Made by a program: the position numbers and the translations under genes
Notes under the pieces: generated by a model
The model's database searches: none
What the model was told of the DNA's origin: nothing
Seen by the model: only the letters and a program-made list of their open reading frames with translations
NCBI GenBank assembly: GCA_946629475.1
Contig: CAMOXX010000136.1
Location: 1-7,294, forward strand
From: an uncultured Blautia sp.
GTDB lineage: Bacteria; Bacillota; Clostridia; Lachnospirales; Lachnospiraceae
Direction of reading: 5' to 3'
DNA length: 7,294 bases
Part shown: in pieces, positions 1-6,898 of the stretch
How the letters are laid out: every line of letters starts with the position of its first letter
Numbering within the stretch: position 1 is the first letter of the stretch

Positions 1-18
1 ATCAGTTGTATAAATTTT

Positions 19-27
19 ATTATAGCA
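19..27 (-). promoter_or_regulatory. Extended -10 promoter element facing left
   Basis: Read on the minus strand this is TGC followed directly by TATAAT, a perfect extended -10 hexamer. No convincing -35 hexamer lies 16-18 bases upstream, which is acceptable for extended -10 promoters. It would start transcription near the left edge and drive a leftward gene lying outside the window. The surrounding DNA is AT-rich, so a chance match is possible. Confidence 0.4.
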
Positions 28-52
28 CCTTTGTGATAAATAGACCTTGTAA

Positions 53-115
53 AAGAAAAGCCGGGCACCGATAATCCCGATCCCCAGCTTGCCTATAGTC
101 CTGTCAGCTTTTCTT
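53..115. repeat. Inverted repeat, 9-bp arms with 45-nt spacer
   Basis: AAGAAAAGC at 53-61 is the exact reverse complement of GCTTTTCTT at 107-115. Inside it, CGGG (62-65) can pair with CCCG (76-79). The element lies between two outward-facing promoter elements in AT-rich intergenic DNA. It could be a folded leader, a weak terminator for rightward transcription (T-rich DNA follows), or a protein-binding repeat. The arms are AT-rich and the spacer long, so it may be chance. Confidence 0.25.
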
Positions 116-192
116 ATTGTTGTTTGGTTTCCCCTTATGCTGCATATTTACGTTCCAGTGCTGAAGTACAAATAGGAAAAACAGCTGATTCA

Positions 193-201
193 TGGTACAA
201 T
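193..201 (+). promoter_or_regulatory. Extended -10 promoter for the 41-codon ORF
   Basis: TGG followed directly by TACAAT gives an extended -10 element with 5 of 6 matches to TATAAT. The best -35 at 17-bp spacing is TAGGAA (173-178), only 3 of 6 matches. Transcription would begin near 208, leaving a leader of about 60 nt before the ATG at 270. Position relative to a strong Shine-Dalgarno ORF and terminator supports it; no motif beyond the -10 does. Confidence 0.4.
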
Positions 202-269
202 ATTTTAAACAGTATTAAAGAGATTATGAATAAGTCTGACATGCAATTTACTATATAGAGGAGGAGATC

Positions 270-395
270 ATGAAAAGCGATGTGATCATACTTTCAAATG
301 ATGGCCAGGAATGGATGAAGCGCTTACTTGCAGATGAAGTGAAGGTCAGTATAGAAGGCCGGCAAGTGGAGATGATCATCTTCAAAAAAGCTTAA
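270..395 (+). CDS. Small ORF of 41 codons, function unknown
   Basis: The ORF starts ATG at 270 behind a very strong Shine-Dalgarno, AGGAGG at 259-264, five bases before the start. It ends TAA at 393-395. The peptide begins MKSDVIILSNDGQEW and ends IIFKKA; it is mixed and soluble-looking, with no membrane segment, signal peptide or cysteine pair. I do not recognise a family. A strong intrinsic terminator starts 11 bases after the stop, and an extended -10 element sits about 60-75 bases upstream. Together these give a complete small transcription unit, the main argument that it is translated. Alternatives are a leader peptide controlling the downstream operon through that terminator, or the surviving N-terminal piece of a decayed larger gene. 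Translation is fairly likely; function is open. Confidence 0.5.
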   Translation: MKSDVIILSNDGQEWMKRLLADEVKVSIEGRQVEMIIFKKA

Positions 396-405
396 ATGAA
401 CCGAC

Positions 406-454
406 AGTGCCGGATATTCTAAAGTGTGTTTAGAGTGTCTGGCGCTTTGTTTTT
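406..454 (+). terminator. Strong intrinsic terminator, 18-bp stem
   Basis: Bases 406-423 pair with 429-446 without a bulge: 18 base pairs, four of them G-U wobbles (417-435, 415-437, 412-440, 408-444), closing a five-base GTGTG loop. The tract TTTGTTTTT (446-454) follows. This is a textbook rho-independent terminator for rightward transcription. It separates the 41-codon ORF from the REC/HD-GYP operon. If the upstream promoter also serves the operon, it would act as an attenuator. The wobbles weaken the same hairpin on the minus strand, so it is directional. Confidence 0.85.
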
Positions 455-512
455 ATGTGCTGTCATGTTAAGATTTCCTACCTGTTCTGGTTAGCGAAAG
501 GAGACTTCTCAT

Positions 513-2360
513 ATGGTATGGATAGTTGTCGCCGACAACAGCGTTGCAAATATACGGGCTGCCGGACAGATTCTGTGCCGGCATCAGATGCGTGTGACCG
601 GGATGAAAACAGGAGAGACACTGCTGGATTTCCTGAAAACCAATCATCCTGACCTGATTCTGGTGGGCAGTGTTGTGTGGGAACTCGGCGGCTTTGAGGC
701 AGTCGCGTCCATCAAGCGGAGTGTAGGAGATGGCAGGGAAATTCCCGTGATCCTTATGACGGATCAGGGGGAGCAGGAGTTTTACGATCATGCACAGGCT
801 ATGGGTGCTGCAGGGGCGGTGAAGAAACCGCTCGACACAGACACCCTGACGGAGCGTGTGCTGGAAGCCCTGAAGCTAAACGGGAATCATCTTGCAGATG
901 AGGAGCTGGCAAGGAACAATCTGGAGGAGATTGCCTCAATGCTGGAGGGTCATAATGACTCTTCAAACGGCATGTGGATGGGCAAGGAAGCCTTCGGAAA
1001 TGTTTACCGGCATATGCTCCGCTATCTGGAACGCTATCATGGTTCGGCGTTTCAGGTACTGTTTACAGTAGAAATGCCTAAAGAGATAACCTCGGCCAGG
1101 CAGGAAGAAATCATGGCACAATTCCGCCGTCAGCTGCAGCATACACTGCGCAACAGCGATATGATGCTTGAGATGGGGAACAATCAGGTCTTTCTGCTTT
1201 TGCCTGAAGTAGGGGAGGCCGATATCGGTCATGTGGTCACGAGGGTGATTGATGAATGGAAACGAACGGAGTTTGGCCACATCACTGATATCACTTCAGA
1301 AGTCCGGCAGGCAAAGATCGGCGGTGAAAAAGAAGGTTCATCCGGCCGGAACCGTGCGGACTGGGTCGTGGTGGTGGATGATGATGTGACCAACCTGAAG
1401 ATGGCGGGACATATTCTCAGTAAAGAGCACATGCGTGTGACGGCACTGAAATCGGGACGCGCCCTTCTGGATTATGTCAGGGACAACAGGCCGGACCTCA
1501 TCCTTCTGGACATTCGCATGCCTGAGATGGATGGTTTTGAAACCATGAGTCTTTTGAAAGCACAACTGCCTCCGGGACAGGAAATCCCTGTCATATTCCT
1601 GACGGGAGACGAGAGTGCGGAATCTGAAACACGGGGACTGCGTCTTGGTGCGAGGGATTTCATCAAGAAGCCTTTCGTACCGGATGTCCTCACGCTGAGA
1701 GTGAAGCACACGATCGAGCTGGTCCGCCTTCAGAAGAATCTGGCCGAGGAAGTAGCACTTAAGACACAGGAAAATGAGAGCCTGTCGCTTCATATCGTCC
1801 AGACACTGGCTGAAGCGATCGATGCCAAGGACACATATACAAACGGACACTCCGGACGTGTGGCGGAGTATTCCAGGGAGATTGCAAGGAGATACGGCTA
1901 TACAAAGAAAAGGCAGGACGAGATCTACATGATCGGGCTTTTGCACGATGTCGGAAAGATCGGCGTGCCGGATGCCGTAATCAATAAGCCCGGAAAACTG
2001 GATGACGAGGAATACGAGCTGATTAAGAAACATCCGGTACTCGGTGACCGGATTCTGAGCCGTATTCGGGAAATGCCGAAGCTCGCGATCGGAGCACGCT
2101 GGCATCACGAGCGGTTCGACGGAAAAGGTTATCCGGATGGTCTGGTCGGAAGGAATATTCTGGAAGAAGCCCGGATTATCGCCGTGGCAGATGCTTACGA
2201 TGCCATGAGCAGCCGCCGGAGTTACCGGGGCATCCTGTCACAGGAACTCGTAAGGCAGGAGATCGAGGAGGGCAAAGGAACGCAATTTGATCCTGTGTTC
2301 GCTGATATCATGCTGGAAATGATCGACGAGGACAGTGATTATGAGATGCGGGAGGTTTAG
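513..2360 (+). CDS. Pseudo-receiver / GGDEF-like / receiver / HD-GYP protein, predicted c-di-GMP phosphodiesterase
   Basis: This is a 615-residue cytoplasmic response regulator predicted to hydrolyse cyclic-di-GMP. Domains in order: receiver-like 1-118, degenerate GGDEF-like about 150-275, receiver about 282-400, helical linker about 400-430, HD-GYP about 430-612. The second receiver is intact: acid pair D289/D290, phosphoacceptor D333, T364, K386-P387. The first has G52 where the phosphoacceptor belongs and N9 in the acid pair, though T83 and K105 remain. The GGDEF-like part keeps the flanking LRNSD and FLLLPE signatures, but the motif itself reads GNNQV (222-226). HD-GYP looks catalytic: H446, H478-D479, H507, HHE 531-533, DGKGYP 536-541, D560 and a GTQFDP ending. 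ATG 513 follows AAAGGAGA (497-504). The kinase gene starts three bases after the stop, so the second receiver is probably its target (inference). Confidence 0.93.
   Translation: MVWIVVADNSVANIRAAGQILCRHQMRVTGMKTGETLLDFLKTNHPDLILVGSVVWELGGFEAVASIKRSVGDGREIPVILMTDQGEQEFYDHAQAMGAAGAVKKPLDTDTLTERVLEALKLNGNHLADEELARNNLEEIASMLEGHNDSSNGMWMGKEAFGNVYRHMLRYLERYHGSAFQVLFTVEMPKEITSARQEEIMAQFRRQLQHTLRNSDMMLEMGNNQVFLLLPEVGEADIGHVVTRVIDEWKRTEFGHITDITSEVRQAKIGGEKEGSSGRNRADWVVVVDDDVTNLKMAGHILSKEHMRVTALKSGRALLDYVRDNRPDLILLDIRMPEMDGFETMSLLKAQLPPGQEIPVIFLTGDESAESETRGLRLGARDFIKKPFVPDVLTLRVKHTIELVRLQKNLAEEVALKTQENESLSLHIVQTLAEAIDAKDTYTNGHSGRVAEYSREIARRYGYTKKRQDEIYMIGLLHDVGKIGVPDAVINKPGKLDDEEYELIKKHPVLGDRILSRIREMPKLAIGARWHHERFDGKGYPDGLVGRNILEEARIIAVADAYDAMSSRRSYRGILSQELVRQEIEEGKGTQFDPVFADIMLEMIDEDSDYEMREV
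2350..2355 (+). promoter_or_regulatory. Ribosome binding site selecting a TTG start
   Basis: GGGAGG lies inside the last codons of the HD-GYP gene, eight bases before the TTG at 2364. The only nearby in-frame alternative, GTG at 2379, sits 23 bases away, and the next in-frame ATG is codon 56, after the first two membrane helices. The site therefore decides the TTG start and implies translational coupling across the three-base gap. Confidence 0.75.
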
Positions 2361-2363
2361 CCT

Positions 2364-5300
2364 TTGATCTGGGATCATGTGGAAAATATCACACAGCTTG
2401 CCGCAACCATTCTGGCGCTTTTTCTCTGCGTATATTATTACATCAAGGACAACAAAAGGGGATGGATATACGCGTTCACTTTCTTCCTGTGTGGTTTGCT
2501 GAGCAGTTATTACTGGACATCCTACTTTATGATTATGGGAGATGCGCCCGGCCTAAAGGATGCGTTGACCTATTTTGGCTGGAATGTCGCATTTTTCATG
2601 ATCCTTTTGATTGTGCTGCATTTTAAAAGCCCGGAGGAAAGACGCTGTTTCCATCCGATAATGCTTCTGCCCATCCCTCTGAATATCTTACAGCTTATGC
2701 TCTACCTGCCCTATGGCAGCCTTTTCAACAATATCTATCAGGTTGGCGTGTGTACGGCGGTTGCCTGCTTCAGCATACAGAGCTTGTGCTGGTACCGGAA
2801 AAAACGGAATGAGGGCGCAAAGAAGCCTTATGTCGCTTTTGCGGCGTTCCTCTATGTTTGTTTTGAGTTTGGTATGTGGACCTTTTCTTCTCTGGAAGGA
2901 CCGCTTACCTTTCTTTATTCCTTTTATTATCTTTGTTCCATACTGTGCAGCGTTGACTATCTGTTCATCGTATGGGCGATTTACCGTTCCTATAAAGAGC
3001 AGGATTCATATGTGAAAAGGAAAGGTGACTCGCCAAGGCAGTATGGGCGGATCCACTGGAAAAGTTACGTTATGGTCGTCTGTACAGTGCTCTTCGGCAC
3101 CGGACTGCTTCTCAATATCAGTTATCAGCTGACGAGAAACAGTTTGTACTCCCAGCTGGAGAATAATTACAGCATTGTCGCAGACAAATATGCACAGGAG
3201 CTGTCTTCCTGGCTCAATACCAACGCCGCGGTCATCGATACGATGGCAGCGGAAATTACTTCAGAGAAGATCTATGAGCTGGACTATGACACTTTTCACG
3301 GATATCTGGCGGACAACTATGCTCTTTTGAATAAAAACGGGTACTTTTACGATTTTTATTATACATATCCGGATAACCGTATGGCCTGTGCGTCGGATTT
3401 TACTCCGGATGGTTCGGTAGATTATGCAAATGAAAGGGAATGGTTTATACAGGCGGCGGCTACAGGAGAACTGTTCTATTCCACTCCTTACCGTGATTCG
3501 GATACAGGGAAAACGATTATTACCATTTCCAAAGCGGTATACAGGAACAACGCTTTGCAGGGAGTCCTTGCAGCGGACATTTTTGTGGATGTGCTTGCCG
3601 ACATTATACGCGGGGCCGATGTCGCAAAAAACAGCTATGCCTTTCTGGTAGATCAGAATCTGGGCATGGTCGTTCATCCGAATGAGGCTTATTCCTTCAG
3701 CGACACACCTCTGGGTATCATGGAGATTTCTGACGCGCCCTATGAGGAAGTGGTTCCCAAGATCCGGGCCGGATCCAAAGATATGGTTTATCTCGTGGAT
3801 TATGACGGTGTCGAACGCGGCATCGTGGTTTCCGAGATCTCGAATGTAGGGTGGTATGTCGGGATCGCAACAAGCCGGTCGGCAATTATGAGCGGCATGT
3901 ATTCCCTTGTCAACGGATATTTGATTGAAGCGATCATTGCGGTGGTGATCGGCGGTATTATCTCAATTCTTCTGATCAACATTTTGAAAAGACTGAACAG
4001 CCGGCAGAGGATGTATGATGATGCTGTTCCGGAGACGCATACGGAGCAGGCTGAAGTGAAAAAAGAGTCTCCGAAGAAAAAGGCGGAAAAAAATGTAAGC
4101 GCAGAGGGATTGAATGTACTCGGAAGTGCGGCCGGATTGAACGCGCCCGGAAGGCTTGTATTTCTGCTGCCGATTTTTGTCATTTTTATTTTGATGGTGT
4201 TCATGCTGCTTTATACCTCCCGCGTGATCAACAATGTGACAGCGACCAATATCCGCGAGGTGGGCGAAGACAGGATTTCGGCATCGTCAGCCCAGCTTGA
4301 AAACTATCTGGAGATGACCAGGAGTTCCTTGTGGGTTACAGCGGATACTGTGAATCATATGGCCAAAAACGGGAGCTCTGCCACGGATATTCATAAGTAT
4401 CTGGTAGAGGAGACGGAGAATCAGAAAAACCATTTTGATGAAAACTATACCGGATTTTACGGCTATGTCCGCGGAGAATACCTGGACGGTCTCAATTGGG
4501 TTCCGCCTGAAAACTATGACCCGACAAGAAGAGAATGGTACTTGTCTGCTCTCGGAGGAAACGGAGAGGCGGTTCTTGTCTCCCCGTATGTGGATGCCCA
4601 GACCGGAGATGTCATTATCTCCATCAGCCGTATGCTTTCGAACGGAAGTGACGTAGTCTCGCTTGACGTCAAGATGAACCACATCCAGGAGATTGTGTCC
4701 GAATTGCAGATCAAGGGAAAAGGGTACGGTTTTGTCATCAATGAGGACGGAATGATTATTGCTCATCGGGACGAAGAGATGAAGGGGCGCTACCTTACGG
4801 AGACGGAAAGCCAGCTTGCCCTTCTGGATAAAGTTCTCGAGATGAAAAGCGGCAGTACTGATGTCACGATTGACGGTGAGGAAAGTAAGGTATTTGTCCG
4901 GCAGATCATGGAGCAGTGGTATATTGTCATTGTCATCAGCAATCAGGAATTGCTTGTGGAGGTCCGCCAGCAGCTGGCAGTGAACGTGCTGATCTGCTTT
5001 GCTTTGTTTACGCTGATTGCGGTGAGTTATTTCCTGGGACACAGAAGGGAACAGAAATATTACAGCAGCATAGAAAAAATGCGGGCTGAGGAACAGAGGC
5101 AGACATATGAGGCTGAGACACTGAGACTGGAGAAAGAGGCGGCGGATCAGGCAAATCAGGCAAAGAGTGATTTTCTTGCGGAAATGTCCCATGAAATCCG
5201 TACCCCGATCAATGCGATTCTGGGAATGAATGAAATGGTTCTCCGGGAGAGCTCCGGTGCTTTGAAAAAGACCGGGGTCGGAGGAAATCCGCTGAAGGAA

Positions 5301-6851
5301 ACATTTGACAATATTGTGGTTTATGCGAGAAATATTGAGCGCGCCGGGAAAAACCTGCTGTATATCATCAATGACATCCTTGATTTTTCCAAGATCGAAG
5401 CCGGAAAGACAGAGATTGCGGAGGAATCGTATGCGCTCAGCTCCCTGCTGAACGATGTCAGCAATATGATCTACCTGAAAGCGATGGAGAAGGGGCTTCA
5501 GCTGAAGCTGCAGGTGGAAAAATCTTTACCGGATCTTCTCTGCGGGGATGAAGTACATGTGAGGCAGATTCTGACCAATATCCTGAACAATGCCGTAAAA
5601 TATACAGAGAACGGTTACATCAGTCTGGACATAAGATATTCTGAGGAGGACCGGATTGAAGAGGGACAGATACTTCACCTGATCATTTCCGTCAGGGATA
5701 CGGGGATCGGAATCAGGCAGGAGGACCTGGAAAAATTATTTACAAAATTCCAGAGAGTGGATCTGTACTCCAACAGCACAGTTGAAGGCACAGGGCTGGG
5801 GCTCGCGATCACGCAGAGCCTCCTTCAGATGATGAACGGCAGCATTACGGTTGAAAGTGAGTATGGAAAGGGATCAGTCTTTACGGTGACGCTGCCGCAG
5901 AAGATAGTGTCCTGTGATCCGGTGGGAGATATTCAGCTTCGATTCGAAAAGCATATGGGCGGCGCCGAGGACTATGAAGCTCTGTTCATCGCTCCGTCTG
6001 CAGATGTCCTGATCGTTGATGATACGCCGATGAACCTCACTGTAGCGGTTGGGCTTTTGAAAGATACGAAAATGCAGATTGATGCCGCCACGAGCGGAGA
6101 GGAAGCTCTTACCCTGACTGAGACCAAGGCATATGATGTAATTCTGATGGATCAGCGTATGCCGAAGATGGACGGTATAGAAAGCTTCCGAAGAATCCGG
6201 GAGCAGGAAAACGGCCTCAATCGGGAGACACCGGTCATCTGTCTGACAGCAGACGCGATCTCCGGGGCAAGGGAGCGCTACCTTGCAGAAGGGTTTACGG
6301 ATTACCTGACAAAGCCCATTGACAGCCAGGCCCTGATCAGAATGCTGATGAAATATCTCCCTTCGGAAAAGCTGATCCTCATGTCCGAAACAGGAGGAAA
6401 AGCGGCTTTGGAATCTGTAAAACCCAGCGAGATTGTACCGGACGAGTTCTATTCACTTGCCGCGGCAGGCGTAGATTCGTCGATTGGTCTTGGCTATTGC
6501 CGGAACGAAGCAGAACTCTATACCTCTGTTCTGAAAGACTATGCCGGTGATTCAAAAGAGAAGATTCGCAAAATGGAATCCTTCATCGCCGCTCAAAACT
6601 GGTCCGATTTCGCGATTCTTGTACATTCCGTCAAAGGCGGATCCGGGATGATCGGTGCCGCAGCTCTTTCCGCACTTGCTGCTGATCTGGAGAAGGCCGC
6701 AAATGAAGAGAACGGGCAAGCGGTTGAGACCGGCTGGCCTCATCTGAAAGCACAGTATGAAGCTACAGCCGCTGCGATTTTCGAAGCCTTTCCTTCAGCG
6801 GGGGAGGATGCTTCCGGGAACGATGAGATTCTTGAGTTTTTACCGGAATAA
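2364..6851 (+). CDS. Membrane hybrid sensor histidine kinase, tandem dCache, HisKA-HATPase-REC-Hpt
   Basis: This is a 1495-residue inner-membrane kinase. Residues 9-207 hold about seven hydrophobic helices; TM8 is about 234-256. dCache 1 (257-515) carries R358-x-W360-F361 and D405. It is followed by TM9 (517-541), a Lys/Glu-rich cytoplasmic linker (542-596) and TM10 (597-619). dCache 2 (620-868) carries R723-x-W725-Y726 and D768, then TM11 (871-893) and a coiled coil (895-935). HisKA has H943 in SHEIRTP. The HATPase has N-box N1072/N1075/N1076, DTGIGI from 1112 and GTGLGL from 1142. The receiver is complete: D1219/D1220, D1263, T1295, K1317. Hpt has H1421 in HSVKGGSG. All relay residues are present, so H943 -> D1263 -> H1421 is expected, with the HD-GYP receiver as likely output (inference from the operon). 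The paired R-x-W-[YF]...D residues resemble amino-acid-binding dCache domains; the actual ligand is unknown. The seven-helix domain is not assigned to a family. Confidence 0.95.
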   Translation: MIWDHVENITQLAATILALFLCVYYYIKDNKRGWIYAFTFFLCGLLSSYYWTSYFMIMGDAPGLKDALTYFGWNVAFFMILLIVLHFKSPEERRCFHPIMLLPIPLNILQLMLYLPYGSLFNNIYQVGVCTAVACFSIQSLCWYRKKRNEGAKKPYVAFAAFLYVCFEFGMWTFSSLEGPLTFLYSFYYLCSILCSVDYLFIVWAIYRSYKEQDSYVKRKGDSPRQYGRIHWKSYVMVVCTVLFGTGLLLNISYQLTRNSLYSQLENNYSIVADKYAQELSSWLNTNAAVIDTMAAEITSEKIYELDYDTFHGYLADNYALLNKNGYFYDFYYTYPDNRMACASDFTPDGSVDYANEREWFIQAAATGELFYSTPYRDSDTGKTIITISKAVYRNNALQGVLAADIFVDVLADIIRGADVAKNSYAFLVDQNLGMVVHPNEAYSFSDTPLGIMEISDAPYEEVVPKIRAGSKDMVYLVDYDGVERGIVVSEISNVGWYVGIATSRSAIMSGMYSLVNGYLIEAIIAVVIGGIISILLINILKRLNSRQRMYDDAVPETHTEQAEVKKESPKKKAEKNVSAEGLNVLGSAAGLNAPGRLVFLLPIFVIFILMVFMLLYTSRVINNVTATNIREVGEDRISASSAQLENYLEMTRSSLWVTADTVNHMAKNGSSATDIHKYLVEETENQKNHFDENYTGFYGYVRGEYLDGLNWVPPENYDPTRREWYLSALGGNGEAVLVSPYVDAQTGDVIISISRMLSNGSDVVSLDVKMNHIQEIVSELQIKGKGYGFVINEDGMIIAHRDEEMKGRYLTETESQLALLDKVLEMKSGSTDVTIDGEESKVFVRQIMEQWYIVIVISNQELLVEVRQQLAVNVLICFALFTLIAVSYFLGHRREQKYYSSIEKMRAEEQRQTYEAETLRLEKEAADQANQAKSDFLAEMSHEIRTPINAILGMNEMVLRESSGALKKTGVGGNPLKETFDNIVVYARNIERAGKNLLYIINDILDFSKIEAGKTEIAEESYALSSLLNDVSNMIYLKAMEKGLQLKLQVEKSLPDLLCGDEVHVRQILTNILNNAVKYTENGYISLDIRYSEEDRIEEGQILHLIISVRDTGIGIRQEDLEKLFTKFQRVDLYSNSTVEGTGLGLAITQSLLQMMNGSITVESEYGKGSVFTVTLPQKIVSCDPVGDIQLRFEKHMGGAEDYEALFIAPSADVLIVDDTPMNLTVAVGLLKDTKMQIDAATSGEEALTLTETKAYDVILMDQRMPKMDGIESFRRIREQENGLNRETPVICLTADAISGARERYLAEGFTDYLTKPIDSQALIRMLMKYLPSEKLILMSETGGKAALESVKPSEIVPDEFYSLAAAGVDSSIGLGYCRNEAELYTSVLKDYAGDSKEKIRKMESFIAAQNWSDFAILVHSVKGGSGMIGAAALSALAADLEKAANEENGQAVETGWPHLKAQYEATAAAIFEAFPSAGEDASGNDEILEFLPE
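4107..4153 (+). repeat. Imperfect 27-nt direct repeat in the inter-dCache linker
   Basis: The 20-nt stretches at 4107-4126 and 4134-4153 match at 16 positions and are offset by 27 nt, exactly nine codons. They encode GLNVLG and GLNAPG within the linker just before TM10. The repeat is in frame and probably reflects local slippage or duplication in a low-constraint linker. Confidence 0.55.
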
Positions 6852-6855
6852 ACTC

Positions 6856-6876
6856 CGTAAAGGGGACCCCTTTACG
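6856..6876. terminator. Perfect palindrome between convergent genes, probable bidirectional terminator
   Basis: CGTAAAGGGG and CCCCTTTACG are exact reverse complements around one central A. A realistic hairpin has an 8-bp stem and a five-base loop. It begins five bases after the kinase stop and lies 22 bases beyond the end of the minus-strand Smr gene. No T-tract follows on the plus strand. On the minus strand GAGTTTATT follows, a weak U-run. Convergent placement makes transcript-end formation for both genes the best reading, though the missing U-tract leaves room for a protein-binding site. Confidence 0.5.
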
Positions 6877-6898
6877 CCTCACCATAATCCATACATCA

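Noticed and set aside
127..243. Minus-strand 38-codon frame starting ATG at 243
   Set aside because: No ribosome binding site precedes it and the peptide has no recognisable feature; it crosses AT-rich intergenic DNA.
40..258. Open frame on the plus strand ahead of the 41-codon ORF
   Set aside because: It has no ATG or GTG start and no Shine-Dalgarno (the only plausible start is a TTG at 124), its composition is odd, and it overlaps the promoter element at 193-201. It may be a decayed gene tail but cannot be supported.
447..474. Possible promoter for the REC/HD-GYP operon (TTGTTT, 16 bp, TAAGAT)
   Set aside because: The hexamers match only 3 and 4 of 6 positions and the -35 is part of the terminator T-tract. 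A promoter is expected somewhere in 455-496 but this one is too weak to annotate.
1..512. Cyclic-di-GMP riboswitch (class I or II) upstream of the HD-GYP operon
   Set aside because: Looked for because the operon acts on c-di-GMP. None of the conserved aptamer segments of class I is present; the only strong structure is the simple terminator hairpin at 406-446.
455..652. 65-codon plus-strand ORF overlapping the start of the REC/HD-GYP gene
   Set aside because: It lies in another frame of a clearly coding region, with Arg/Asp-rich low-plausibility sequence and no family signature.
1338..2108. 256-codon ORF on the minus strand inside the REC/HD-GYP gene
   Set aside because: Antisense shadow of conserved receiver and HD-GYP codons; no ribosome binding site or domain, and the sense protein explains the region fully.
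4287..5192. 301-codon ORF on the minus strand inside the kinase gene
   Set aside because: Antisense shadow of dCache 2 and the HisKA start; no domain or start signal seen.
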